Assembly (NCBI RefSeq): GCF_000208745.1
Contig: NC_030854.1
Coordinates: forward strand, 12,844,520-12,908,519
DNA length: 64,000 bases
Source: Theobroma cacao
Taxonomy: Eukaryota; Streptophyta; Magnoliopsida; Malvales; Malvaceae
Reading direction: 5' to 3'
Both the position numbers and the translations under genes were made by a program. Numbering within the stretch: the stretch's first letter is position 1; every line of letters begins with the position of its first letter. The notes beneath the pieces were generated by a model. That model was not told the origin of the DNA. It saw only the letters and a program-made list of their open reading frames with translations, and ran no database searches. Below, piece after piece: positions 23,327-35,682 of this stretch.

Positions 23327-24325
23327 TATCTCCTAAAACCTGCATCTCCTGAATCAAGTATCTCCTATCTACAGATATATGTGCCAAACTCCCCATCGAC
23401 TTTCGACTTAAGGCATCAGCCATTACATTAGCCTTACCAGAATGATAGAGAATAGAGCCGTCATAATCCTTAATCAACTCCATCCACCTACGTTGCCACA
23501 AGTTAAGATCCCTCTACTGAAATATATACTTTAAGCTTTTGTGGTCTATATATATTTCGTAAGTCTCACCATACAAATAATGTCTCCAAATCTTTAAGGC
23601 AAACACAATTGCTACCATCTCCAAATCGTGTACGGGGTAATTTTGCTCATGCCTTTTAAGTTGCCTCGATGCATATGCAATCACCTTCCCATGCTGCATT
23701 AATACACACCCTAAACCAACTCGTGATGCATCACAAAATATCGTAAAACCCCTTATGCCTTGCGGTAGGCTTAATACTGAAGCTGTGGTGAAACAAGCCT
23801 TAAGCTTCTCAAAGCTATCCTCATAAGCACCTGACCACTCAAATTTGTATTCTTGTGTGTTAGCCTAGTCAGAGGAACGGCTATTTTGGAGAAATCCTTC
23901 AGAAAAAGACGATAATAGCAGGCCAAACCTAAAAAGTTCCTAATCTTTGTAATTGATGCTGGCCTTGGCCACTTTTCTACTACCTCAACTTTCTTTGGGT
24001 CGACTTGTACTCCATCTTGAAAGACCACATGTCTTAAGAATGCAACATTTTCGAGCTAGAACTCACACTTGGAGAATTTGGCATACAATTGATGTTCTCT
24101 CAGAGTTTGGAGCACTATCTTAAGGTGTTGCTCGTGCTCCCCTCCGCTCCTCAAGTATATCAAGATGTCATCAATAAATACCACCACAAACTTGTCCAAA
24201 TAAGGCTTGAACACTCGGTTCATCAAATCCATAAATGCCGCAGAGGCATTCATAAGCCCAAATGACATTACTAAAAACTCATGATGCTCATATCTTTTTC
24301 GAAATGCGGTCTTTGGTATGTCTTT
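23327..24325 (-). pseudogene. pol: Gypsy reverse transcriptase (3' part) and RNase H of X
   Basis: On the - strand from 24320: [19 protein letters not shown], then [11 protein letters not shown] with the catalytic FIDD at about 24167-24178. The connection domain LGLACYYRLFLKDFSKIAVP (about 23880-23945) follows, then RNase H with [20 protein letters not shown], the [20 protein letters not shown] segment and [16 protein letters not shown] (about 23400). Frameshifts and stops separate the pieces near 23870, 23750 and 23510. The first 13 residues of the apparent ORF starting at 24361 come from the Y LTR end and not from pol. The 5' half of the enzyme lies beyond Y, at 33104 onward. Confidence 0.87.
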
Positions 24326-25888
24326 TGTAACGACCGCTTCTCGGCCGTTACTGGCATTCAAGACTTACGGGTAAACCCATCAAATCCTGAACAAGCCTTA
24401 CTAGAAATACCTATTAGCTCACTATATATGATCACCATTCCATATTAGTGCTTAAACCATATACTTTCGTATCATAACTTGAACCATAATTATAATAATC
24501 AATTCAATCTTTAAAACATATAGTCATAAGTATATACAATGAGGTCTAAAGTCTCCAATTAAACATTTATAATGAGACCAGTACTCATTTACAAAGAAAA
24601 CAAAGTACAATGACTCGACCTCTAGTAGCGGAGTGACTTGGAATGAAATGCCATGAGATGCCTTTACCTATCTACAATGGACCATAATTGCTAATGATTG
24701 CAAGACTAGGTCGATCACTATATGCAAAAGGGAAATAAAGGGGTGAATGTAGTACCGCGTACTTTGAGATGGTGGCTAATAAAGCTTATCGAATGCCCAT
24801 TTAAGGTTTATTACTGAGTTAAAAGGGTAATTCAGAAGTGAGCTTGTGAAACTTCGACCTCTATAGACACGTAACTAGAAGTAGACATGATAACACTAAC
24901 TAGGGGTAATTTCATCATTTCTCTTGGTGAGCTCTTACAAGTGGGTTTTTTGATGTTATTAAGGACTAAGTAGGCATAAGGCATAAATGAATGATGAAAC
25001 TAAGGATAAAATAATGAAGGAAATAAAAATAGTGATGAATTCTACAGTAGCAGCAAAATGATCATTTTGCACCTCAAGTCGAAATTTTAAGTTTTTGTAA
25101 AGTCAAGTACTTTTACACCATTATGGACTTTGTCTCAGTGTCTAAAGAGTAAAAAGTTAAACCAAAGGAAAAAAGAAGACAAAGTCACCCTATGGAGGGC
25201 ATTTTGGTAAATTACATGAGAATTGGATAAACTTTAGATATAAATATCTAAAGCTTTAGTAACTTCCACCAGCTTCCAACAACTTCTTTTTCTTCCCCAA
25301 CTCTTCTCTCCATTTCATGTTTTTCTTCATCCTCCATGGGAAGGAACCTTGAAACTTCCATATCTTTTTCAAGTTAATTCTAATTCTCTTGCTTGTGAGC
25401 ACTTTTCCATAGGGTTTTTCATGCTCCCTCACTTCTACACCTCAAGGACCCTCAAAAGTCTTTCCTCAATACTTTCTCTCACTAGTTGGAAGTTTAGAGA
25501 GAGAAAAAGAGGGATTTTCCATGATAGCTTGAGTATTCTTGAGAAGGAATTCAACTACAAATTCACCAAGGTGAGTAATGAATTAGGATTGATTTTAGGT
25601 TGTTGATAATGGCTTGTAATTGGAGTTGTGAGTTATTTTATTGTTGAGGTTTGTCTATTTATTGCTAGTGATAGTAGAGTAGAGAGATTAGCTAGCTAAT
25701 CAAAAGGCAATTGGAAATTAGTTAGGAATAACTAGTAGAACTTGATTTAGGAATGAGCTTTTGGAATTATATAAATGCCAATTTGGGTTGTTGGTGATAT
25801 TGTGTGTGTATAGGTTCGAACAAGGCCTCACATGTCCATTTGGAGCATTAGTTGAGCCTAAAGTCAAGCAAAAGAATCAACAAGATCG

Positions 25889-27127
25889 GTGAGTGAACTT
25901 GCATTTCAAAATTGTTTTGGGAATGTGAATGTATTTGCACAAAACATTTGAATGATTTTATCCAACTTTTCTTAAAAAAAAAAACTGGTGCCTTGGGAAC
26001 AAGGCCTTGATAAATTATTTTAATGTGGTGAAATGTGAAAAAAATTAAAAAAAAAGAAGATTAATCCATGTGCTCCTCCGATTTTGTTGATATATATATC
26101 TAAGTATATGTTGTGCCTTGATAAATAATAATTATGTGATGATGATGACCCGACTATGTGCGAGTAGGAAGTGCACATGAGTCGATGATGACCCAGCTAT
26201 TTACGAGTAGGGAGTGAACATGAGTAGATGATGACCCAGCTATTTGCGAGCAGGGAGTGCACATGAGCTGATGATGTTGAAATGTGCGAGTAAGGAGTGC
26301 ACATGACGATGAATGAAGTGGGGTGGTGTACTTGTTAATATATGTTTATATATGTATATGTGATAGCAAGTTTATGATTATAATATGTGATTGTTTTGAA
26401 TGTTGATAACTTGATTATTGTCAATGTGTTCACTTTGATGTGCAATATGGTAGGGATGAATTTTGTTGCATGTGAAAACCCGTTAATTGTCATCTGCCCT
26501 GAATCTCACTGCAGCGAGAATGCATTCTCACTGTAGCGAGAAACTCTCAGGTGGTGGGGGCACAAACCAGCCCTATTTTTCACTGCAACGAAAAAGAATT
26601 CTTGCTGCAGCAAAAATAGATTCTCACTGTAACGAGAAACTCTCGGGTAGACCCAAAATTCTAGTGCTGTACTTCCAATTTAAAAAAGATTTTGACCACC
26701 TTCCATTCAGAACTGGGCAAAGTAATAAACAACAAAGTTGTGGCCCAGACTCTTATATTTCTAATGGTCCAAAAATCAGGTCAATTGGACAGCTGTAGTA
26801 GGAGATATACTAGAAAAATCAAAACATATGCAAATTGAGATTGTTTCTCACTGCAACGAGAAACTTGTTGCCATGCTTGCTACCTTGCTTGATTTTGACC
26901 TATTTTTCACCCATTTAACTTCATGGATTGATCATGGGTTTTTGCAACACTATGAGGTTATTAATCAAAATTTGAAATGAGGGGTTTTTAGTAAGAAATT
27001 AAGTCAATTGCATTGTTTTTGAAACAAGTGCATCATGATTTCCAAATTCTTCCTATCGATTGGTTGTTCCCTTCTTATGTTCACTTACTGTGTTTTATAC
27101 TCACATTTTTAAACTTCATGTTTTCAG
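25889..27127 (+). other. Candidate LTR intron in LTR C
   Basis: GATCG|GTGAGTGAACTT at 25889 and ACTTCATGTTTTCAG ending at 27127 form a donor-acceptor pair 1239 bases apart. Both sites match consensus better than in LTR B. Confidence 0.5.
26507..26645. repeat. Palindromic repeat cluster in LTR C
   Basis: The cluster contains CTCACTGCAGCGAGAATG, CTCACTGTAGCGAGAAAC, TTCACTGCAACGAAAAAG, CTTGCTGCAGCAAAAATAG and CTCACTGTAACGAGAAAC in succession. Each is a near-palindrome centred on CTGCAG or CTGTAG/CTGCAA. A spacer with GGTGGGGGCAC separates two pairs. Confidence 0.75.
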
Positions 27128-28544
27128 ATTTGGAGGTAGTTGGGACTTAGATTGAGTGTCCACGTATGCTCGTCTTCTTGGTAGGTACTATGGCATCTCA
27201 GTAGCTGTACCTTCACTTAAAGTCACTTCGCTAACGATTGAAAGTCTTTTGTTTATGTACTCGTCTATGTAATGTAAACTACTAAGAGTCATGTTATAAA
27301 TGAAGTATGTATATGTTGGATTGATGATGATGCCTTATGAGACGGCAATGAATGACAGTACTTTGAGATAATACAAATATGAATATTCAGTTTCTATAAA
27401 ATATTACTGAAACATTCATCGTTAAGAATTATAACACATGGTTTTAAAGATGATGGATGGAATGAGGAATAAGATCTCATAAAGAGGCTTGCTTGGGCCT
27501 AGTGGGCTAAACCCACTAAGCCCATGGTCGGTCTTGGCCCGGGATTTGGGCTATGACAGTGAGTCTCACAGACTCAGTGATCATCGGCTCCGTGAGCAGG
27601 GAAAAAATGGGAAACAAGAAATAAGCATATCATTTGAATGATAAAACTAGAATATAAAATGCTAATCTTATAAACCAAATCACAATAAGGATATTTGTGC
27701 CTTGTAAAAATAATATCGTAAACTCATAATACAATGATTTCTTTGGCAAAACAGTGCCGAAAATAATTGTAACAGAATAGTTTCAATCACCGGAAACATC
27801 ATTTGCCATCAAAATATAAAATATAGTATAAAGGTATGCACGTTCCTAAAATGTGTGGCATGTTGTCACAGCCCAATTTTTGGGCCATGACCAGTGCATG
27901 GACCCAATGGACATAGCCCACTAAGCCCAAGCAAGCCTTATTATATGATCCTGGGAATCATTCTATCAATCTCAATTCTTAATTCTCAATTATAAGTGTT
28001 CCCGTAATATATCATAATAACCAAATACTTATATTTTCATCATCCCAAAAATAGTGTCATCTACTGCCAAGTCATAGCGGCACCATCAATCAAAATATAC
28101 ATATATTGTTTATAACCTAAATCTTAGCAATTTACATTAGGTGAACATATACACATGTAAAGGACCCTTGACTGCTAGCGAAGTGACTCTGGGTACGGAT
28201 ACGGCTACTAAATGCCATGGTACCTACCAAAAGCTGAATACAAGTGGACACCTTGATGTAGGTCCCAACTGCCTCTGAATCTGAAAACATGAAGTTGAAA
28301 AAAGTGAGTATAAACCCAGTGAGTGAACATAGGAAGGGAACAAGCATTAATATAGGAAGTTTTAGAAAACAAGATGCACTTGTGTTGAAAACAATGCAAT
28401 TTAGCTCAATTTCTTGTTAAAACCTCTTAATTCAACTCTTGATCATTTAGTGCCTTAGTATTGAAAGATCCATGATCAATAAAGAAGTTAAAGAGTTAAA
28501 GTACAGTAGAATTCAAGCAAGGCAAGCATAGCAGAATGAATCTT

Positions 28545-28800
28545 GCTACAACGGAAAGGCATTTTTACTGTAGTGAATTTTTGCTGCAGTGAACTTCAGG
28601 GCAGAATTTTTTTAACCCATAACCCGAGAGTTTCTCATTGCAGCGAGAAAGAATTTCACTGCGGCTAAAACCCATCAAAGAATTTCTCATTGCAGTGAGA
28701 ATGCATTTTCACTGCAGCGAACTTCAGGCAGAATTTTGCCCCTAGCACTTGAGAGTTTCTCACTGCAGCGAGAATGAATTTCGCTACAGCGAGAAACCGG
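28545..28800. repeat. Palindromic repeat cluster in LTR E
   Basis: At least seven degenerate copies of the CTCRCTGCAGYGAGAA motif occur here, for example CTCACTGCAGCGAGAATG near 28760 and CTCATTGCAGCGAGAAAG near 28635. They are split by CCYGAGAG linkers. Confidence 0.75.
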
Positions 28801-28974
28801 GCAATAACATTAAAAGAATTTTGGTCACAACGAAACACATTTGTTGTTGCAATGAAAATCAATTGGAAAGCATTTGTCAAATATTAACATTCAATATTCA
28901 ATGCAAATAAATAATACTTTCCCTAACCTCTCTATGTATGTGTATGCATGTATACATCTCCCATCTTACCAGCT

Positions 28975-29265
28975 CATGTGCACTTTCACACTGCACATAG
29001 CTAGAATCATCTTGTGCACTCCGACACCACACAAGGCAATATCATCATGTGCACTCCCACATTGCACATGGCATATATCATTAGTGTGTACACTCACACA
29101 GCATACCACTATCATGCACATGGCATATATCATCAGTGTGTGTACTCACACAACACACCACTATCACGCACATGGCATATATCATTAGTGTGTGCACTCA
29201 CAAAGCACACCACTATCGTCGTCATGTGCACTCCCATACCGCACACACATGGTTACAATTATCAC
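28975..29265. repeat. GTGCAC/GTGTGCACTC minisatellite in LTR E
   Basis: Two unit types are interleaved. One is a CATGTGCACTCCCACACCGCACA unit, and the other a CACGCACATGGCATATATCATYAGTGTGTRCACTCACA unit repeated three times at about 29060-29215. The second is a local amplification not seen in other copies. Confidence 0.75.
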
Positions 29266-30519
29266 CCAATAGTGCCATTCAATGCTTAACATACACGTCA
29301 ACATAATGTAGAACCATATGAGTTCATCACATCCATATTTCACATCATAAAAATATTTCATCAAGGGCTAGTTCCCACGCATATTTAGAGAAAAGTTCAA
29401 TAAAAAAATTTCAAGTGATTTAACCAAATACATATGCATTTATCCCAAAACATTTTACTTCAAGTTCACTCACATGTCTTTGCTGATTCTTAAATCGACT
29501 CCAACTTCCACTAATGCTCCAAGGGGAGATGTGAGGTCTTGTTGGAACTTATCACACACAATAGCATCACACCAACTTAATTGACATGAATATTATTCCA
29601 AAAGCTATTTTCCTAAATCAAGTTTTGCTAGTTATTCCTAACTAGCTTCCAATTATCATTTCATTAGCTATTTATTCACACTACTCTAGTCACACTAAGA
29701 ATAAATAAATAACCTTTAACAATAAAACAGTCTACAACTTAATTATTGACCATCATCAACGACTTAAAATCAAACCTAACTAACTACTCACCTTGGTGAT
29801 TTTGTAGTTGAATTCCTTTTCAAGAGTTTGTCAACCTATTATTAAAAGCCTCTCTCTCTCTCTAAAACATCTAGCTAGTGAGAAAAAGTATTGAGGAAAG
29901 ACTTTTGAGGATTCTTGAGGTGTAGAAGTGAAAAGGCATGAAAAATCTTATGACAAGGTATATAAAAGCATAAAATTTTGGGTTACCATGAGAAAATCAT
30001 GGAGGTTTCAAGGGAGGCTTCCATGGAAAAGGGAAAACGTGAAATGGAGAGGAGAAATGGGAAGAAGAAGAAGAATCTACTAGAAGTGAGGAGAAAGTGC
30101 TAGGAAAAATTTGATATTTATCCTATAGTTGACAAAGTTTCACTTATTTAGAAAAATGCCATTACATAATTGACTTTGTCTTCTTCTTCCCTTTTGCTCA
30201 AACTTTTTACTCTTTTCACACTGAGAAAAGGTCCACAACAGCTTAGAGGTAATCAAGTTCATGAAAACTTAAAATTTTAGACCCGAGACCCAAAATGACC
30301 ATTTTGCCCTTATCATGGAAATTATCATTATTTCTATTTTCTTTAATTATTTCATCATTATATACATCATTCATTTATTCCTTAGGCCTACTTAGGCCTT
30401 AATAATATTAAAACCCCACTTCTAGAAGGTCATCAAGGAAAATGATAAAATTGCCCCTAATTTGAGTCATCGTGTCTACCTCCGTTACACGTCTATGAAA
30501 GTAGAGGTTTCACACATGT

Positions 30520-33103
30520 AAAGAAATCAAAGTGTATAGCCACCAAAATCAACTCATGTTTGTCGAGTAAGCACTGAAAGCTTTTATTTAATCAATAAAA
30601 GCTGTAGAGAAAATCTTAACTCTCCACCATGCAAGAGAATATGCGTTGAAAACTCACAAAGCTCTCGAGTAGGAAAGTATAATATCAACACGTGGACCCA
30701 CATCCATGTAATAACAACTTGAGAGTCTTACTCCTCTAGATTCCCATAGCCATGGCAGTCTCCACGATGTTGGCTGACATCGGAGAATCAAGCGATCACT
30801 ACCGCGCACATCCGGGAGTCTCACTCTATCGGATCAGTTGTGGCCTAGCCACGTATACATATCACGGGTTGTGGCCCCACCATGCTTAATCGCCTGTCGG
30901 TGACCCAAAGGTTCTCTAGCTAGAGCTCACTCATGCACGAGGGTCACACTTAACCGAAGTGATAGTCGGCCTACTCTCGATGCACTTGGTTTGTCAAAAC
31001 CATTTTCAAAAAATCAAATCGAGGTTTCCAAATCCTTTGCTTAAAACCATTTGAAAACAAGGTTCAATAACCTTTCAAATTACTTTTCACATAAAACGAC
31101 ATGGTGTATTCTCTTATACAAAGATCAGACTAAAACTGGTGCTCAAAACTTGCATTTTACATCATTTAACAATTGCATTTAAACTATGCATATCACACAA
31201 AATACAAGGCACATATTTTGAATGCAAAACATTATAAAAGGCTTGGTTCCCGGTTTCTAAAACACTTTACATATATAGCTCATCTATAGATATATCCAAA
31301 ATAATTTTCAAAACAACTTGCATCCATAATTTCCTACGAGTTCTACCAGCTCATGCTTTCCACGATAATAGTGTATAAATCATTGTAAATCCATTTAGAA
31401 ATCGCCTATCGAGGCTAACAACTCATGCTTTCCACAATTGCATTTAATGAAATCCAACAACATTTATAAAACGTATAACATTATATAGCTATGGAAATTT
31501 TGAAATAGGCACCCCCCACTCACCTTACAATAGCGAGACACTTTGTTGCTATTGATTCGGGTGTGTATCTCACAATTTCTACTTGCCGATCACTCGTTAC
31601 CTCGCCCGGTACTCACCACAGTAACTTTTTTAGCAACCAATTAAACTTAATACATTTAGTGTATATCATTTTCACTTCTCTTTCTCATTCAATCATGAAT
31701 CCTTATTATACTAACTTGCATCTTGACATGTTTTTACTAAGGTTCTTCATATCCTTTCCTTGCGTAATTCTTTAGATTATAAGTACCAATAACTTGTTTA
31801 TACCGTTAGCACACATATTAATCCTTTCAAATGGTATCTATCAAGTTCAACTATCAATTTCACACCAATAACCTTGCATCTGGTAGCAATTATAAATCTA
31901 ATTTCATCAAGGATTTCCTATGTTTACATGCGCCACAATTTACATTCATATGCTGCCCACACTTGCCCAATTATTTCCTCACAATATTCAACTATCCATA
32001 GGCTTTAAACATAGTGTTAAGCTTACCACTTTCTTTTTCCACTTTGAGTCCATCATGTGCCCACGGGTTTATTGGCTTGTATGTCACCAATTTTTCTCCA
32101 ATCAAGCCAATATTTGCTGCCACAAGACATTTCTCTTAGTCACTAACTCATTTTCAAATATTACTCAAGCTAAAAACAAGAATCCTTACCTTTCCTTGCT
32201 TGAATAACCAAGACCAAGCTTTTTCTTCCTTTTTCTCTTTTTCTTTCTCCTTTCTTTCTTTCCTTTCTCCTTTCTTCCAACTGATCTCATCTATTTTATT
32301 TCCAAGAGTACGGTTTTCCTTGCAAAACAAATCCATTTTTCTTTTCAAATGCATGGTGGCAAGTTGAAATGGTGTGGGAGCATGAAAATGGCGTTGGGAG
32401 CATGGAAGAGAATAAGCAAATATCTTTTGGCTGGAGAAAATAACCAGTCATGGGATAAGGATGAAGAGTGAAAGCTTCTTTTGGAAGCTTTGACAAAACT
32501 AATGGAAAAATTACCATTTTGCCCTCCAAGGTTTTCACCCCTTTGTAATTGTATCCTCCCACAATCTTTTAATTCCAATTTCTTTCCATTTTTCTTCCTT
32601 AACACTTGTATCAACAAATATTAAGTTTATGCTTCAACTCAGTATCACCGCAATATTTAAATATTTACTTACCCACGCTAGTTTTATTTAATAAAGACAC
32701 GTGGGCCCCATTAACGTCATTTTCTTTGAAATTTCCTCATTCTTCTATTCCCGCACTTAGATTGACCATATACTCCTTCTTCATGAAAATTTTGACACTG
32801 AATAAGATATTAATATTTTAATATTATTTTATTAATAAAATATTATTTTATTCTAAAATTTACCACTTGTCTCCTTGGCACCCAAAATGTCTTATAATGC
32901 CCCAATTCACTTTCAAATCACTTTTTATATCATTAATTCATCCTCAATAAAAATATTATTATTTAATTACTATTGCTTCATGTGCGAAATATTTTACTCT
33001 AGAATATTCCCTTCACCCTTCATCACTTTTGAACACTCTAATTAACCTCAATTGGCATTCTATAAGTTCTATTAGTCAACATATCAAAGTACGGTGTGTT
33101 ACA
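30520..33103 (-). other. Large right-hand segment of LTR Y
   Basis: There is no gene here. The part at about 30700-30960 is markedly more GC-rich than its surroundings, with many CG-containing words. It occupies the same relative place (inside the candidate intron) as the repeat arrays of other LTRs. The right side (31500-32800) is AT-rich and contains CT-rich leader-like sequence around 32220-32290. Confidence 0.6.
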
Positions 33104-33585
33104 TCTTTATTCCTGATCCTTAACTGATGATACCCAGATCAAATATCTATTTTAGAGAAACATTGTGCTCCTTGTAGTTGGTTAAATAAATCATCTATTC
33201 TTGGAAGGGGGTACTTATTCTTCACCGTTACTTTGTTAAGTTGTCGATAGTCAATACACAATCTAATTGACCTATCTTTCTTCTTTACAAATAGCACTGG
33301 TGCTCCCTATGGTGAGGCGCTAGGGCGGATGAAACTTTTGTCTAACAAATCTTCTAACTAATCCTTAAGTTCCTTAAACTCCACTGCTGCCATTTGGTAT
33401 GAAGGTATGGATATGGGTCTAGTATCCGAAATCAAGTCTATATAAAATTCAATCTCCCTCTCTGAAAGCAAACTTGGTAATTCCTCAGGAAATATATCTA
33501 CAAACTCATTCACTACTGACACTTGGTTTATATCCCCAACCTTCGTTTAGGTATCTCTCACAATAGCCAAGTAACCTGGACAACC
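33104..33585 (-). pseudogene. pol: Gypsy reverse transcriptase (5' part) of X
   Basis: On the - strand this encodes a linker, then the start of the reverse transcriptase: [20 protein letters not shown] (about 33230-33300), a [16 protein letters not shown] segment (about 33170-33215), and a KIDI..SGYHQLRI-like segment that runs into the Y insertion. A stop replaces a codon after KIDI. The catalytic FIDD lies 9 kb away, beyond Y. Stops also occur near 33350 and 33310. Confidence 0.83.
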
Positions 33586-33850
33586 CTATCTTAATAGCTT
33601 CTTAGTAGACATGACTGATATCAAATTAGTTGGCGCATTGCTCCTATCCCTCTGGATGCTAAATGATGGCTCACCTGAAAAGTCAAATTTGATCAATTTG
33701 TGGTAACAGTGCATGCTGGCATGGCAAGGCGATAGCCAATCCATTCCCAAGATCACATCAAAATCTAAGGTGTCTAATTGCACTAGATGTTCCAAATTGT
33801 CTTTGTGCTTGACCAAAACTACACAGGACTTATATTCTCATTTTGCCACA
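33586..33850 (-). pseudogene. pol: Gypsy protease-like region of X
   Basis: An open piece at 33816-33586 contains LDTLDFDVILGMDWLSP and a CYHKLIKFDF-like segment, typical of the C-terminal part of plant gypsy aspartic proteases (ILGMDWL is diagnostic). The upstream part with the DSG/DTG-type active site lies in broken frames at 33850-34030. Confidence 0.78.
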
Positions 33851-35457
33851 AATACCTCGCTCAAAGGGGTGAACACCACTAATTGTTCTTCTCTCATAAT
33901 GCGATCTTTACCTAATCGAGGTGCAAAACATGGAGAAACAAAAGAATGCATAGAACCAGGATTAAACAATATGCGAGCATTCATATTACAAATAGAAAGA
34001 ATACCTGAGACCACAGCATTGGATGTCTAGGCCTCTTGGGGTGTTGAAACAAATACCCTTGCATGACCCTTATCAGTAGAACTCTGTCATCTAAACCTAG
34101 ACTGCCTGGTCTAAGAAGAAGTAACAACACCTCTACCTCTTGATTCGCTAGCTTCTCGATCAAATGAGGTGGCTACTAAAAAAGCAGACGAAGCTAGGTG
34201 GAGCCATGAGTAGATCCTTGTAGTTGATGAGCCATTTGGCAACTCCTCTTCATATGTCCAGGTTAAGCATACAAGAAACAAACTCCTGTAGCACGAAAGC
34301 AATGTCCTCCGTGTCTTACCCCACAAATACTGCAACGATTGATAGCTTGACCACCCTACCTTGAATCTTGCTACCTCCCAACATTTAAGGTTCGTTGTCC
34401 TAATCCAACATTGGCACTAGTCAAGCCACTCCCCTGTTGAGGTAATCGTGAGTCTCTTTGTGGGCCCTGATGGCTCAAAGATGAAATGCCACTACTGAAA
34501 TCTCTACGACCTTGATGGCCTTCTATCTTTGCCCTCTTGACTCTATCCTTAGCAGCCTTACTCTCATTGCTCCTCATCTCAATCCGTTGAACGTAGTTTA
34601 CAGCTGCGGAGTAGGTATCAAAATCCTTGGATGCTATAGCCCTAAACAATGGCTCCACTAGCCCATCCACAAACCTTCGAATCTTTATCTCCTCTGTAGA
34701 AACTAAATAAGGCGCATATCGAGCCAACTGGGTGAATTTGATGTCGTATTTCGACACCGTCATACTTGGGGTCTGTACTAATGCCTCAACTCTCTGGCTC
34801 TAACATTTCATACACTGACTAGTAAGAATCGATTCAGGAAAGCAGTACTAAACTCATTCCAAGTCAACGATGTTGCATCTGTCGGCCTATCTCTAAGCAA
34901 GGAGCCATACCACTCTTGTGCCACATCCTCTAATTGAAAAGTTGCTAGCTCAACTGATCTGGTACTAGAATATCCCAGGGCATCACAAATTTTTTCCATC
35001 ATGTCTAAGAAAACGTGGGGTCTCTCTAATGCATCAAAGTCTGTAAACGATGGAGGCTTAAGCTTCAAGAAGTCAGGAAGTGAAACCTCTACATGACCTT
35101 TCTCAACCTCTAGATGTTGGCGATCTAAATGTCCTTGTGAACTAGGGGACACTTGTGCTGTATGTCTCCTCTCTACTATTTTTTGTATGCCATCCATACG
35201 GGTTGCCATCATCTTCACAACCTTATTAACTCCATGTAGACTTGTAGCCAAGTCTTCAAAGGTAATGCCCTCAGTTGCATCGCCTAGAGATTGTAACTCC
35301 TCATGTCTACTCACAGGCGTATCTGCCTTCACCAACTTGGTGGCCCCGCCATGTCTGCCTCACCCCCTAGGGGTGGATGCCCGTGGCTTACCCGTCATCT
35401 CATTAGCAGCATCTTGCTCCTCCATCCTTTTCGAGGCACTCATGTCATAGGTGGCAT
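33851..35457 (-). pseudogene. gag: Gypsy gag of element X
   Basis: Translation on the - strand starts at the homologous ATG near 35457 (MPPMT then a stop; a second frame opens MSASKRMEEQ at 35443). The frame at 35335-34808 carries the gag capsid domain with [38 protein letters not shown] and [15 protein letters not shown]. After a frameshift near 34790 the next piece (34763-34371) has [27 protein letters not shown] and a basic tail. A zinc-knuckle-like segment follows (CSICGVRHGGHCF, then GHMKRSC with a stop between, about 34240-34330). The gag is full in layout but has at least two frameshifts and several stops. Confidence 0.83.
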
Positions 35458-35666
35458 TCTTACCTAGACAATTACAAACACCTGTTAATAAACACATTTT
35501 ACAATCATTCCTAAAGAAAAAGGTGGCTGCTAGAATAGAGAATCTATGTAGTTTCTTGGTTATAAAATATGTCACAGTTCACAATTCACAACCAAAGTTT
35601 CCACATAAAGACCTGATACTCCGCTGGACCGAATAAAAAAATTTCTAGGACCTAAACAAACCTAGG

Positions 35667-35678
35667 GCTCTGATACTA
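35667..35678 (-). other. Primer binding site of element X
   Basis: On the - strand TAGTATCAGAGC differs from the iMet PBS by one base. It lies four bases from the LTR end, the same spacing as in H (53556-53567). Confidence 0.8.
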
Positions 35679-35682
35679 ACTT

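Larger units (their letters stand above)
24748..27558 (+). mobile_element. Solo LTR C inside Y
   Basis: The 2811-bp LTR starts TGTAGTACCGCG and ends GGGCTATGACA. It is flanked by GTGAA (24743-24747) and GTGAG (27559-27563), a TSD with one mismatch. The alternative start TGTGAAAC used by LTR B occurs inside it at 24845. It contains TATAAATAT (25239-25247), a TGTGCGAG/GTGCACATGAG array (26150-26310) and palindromic motifs (26507-26645, 26845-26870). Confidence 0.88.
28281..29473 (-). other. Candidate LTR intron in LTR E
   Basis: On the - strand ACAT|GTGAGTGAACTT starts at 29473, and CTTCATGTTTTCAG ends at 28281. The span is 1193 bases and encloses both repeat arrays. Confidence 0.5.
27864..30514 (-). 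mobile_element. Solo LTR E inside Y
   Basis: The 2651-bp LTR starts TGTCACAGCCCAATTTTTGG and ends GAGGTTTCACA, with a perfect CATGT TSD (27859-27863 and 30515-30519). It is the same family as LTR B in the opposite orientation, and carries palindromic motifs (28545-28800) and the longest GTGCAC array (28975-29265). Confidence 0.92.
24326..33103 (-). mobile_element. Solo LTR Y inside X's reverse transcriptase, itself nested
   Basis: The ends are TGTAACGACCGC (24326) and the complement of TGTAACACACCG (33103). They are flanked by a perfect TCTTT TSD at 24321-24325 and 33104-33108. The reverse-transcriptase frame on either side is continuous across the site. After removing LTRs C and E, Y is about 3.3 kb (24326-24747, 27564-27858, 30520-33103) with no internal domain. 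Its first 80 bases (- strand) resemble the TGTAGTACC-type start of LTRs C, D, I and J. It has a strong donor-like AAG|GTGAGTGG at 31523 and a weaker acceptor near 24718. Confidence 0.85.

Noticed and set aside
32154..32617. Possible small genes on the - strand around 32.2-32.6 kb
   Set aside because: They lie in the solo LTR Y in its CT-rich leader-like part; overlapping frames are open by composition and show no motif.
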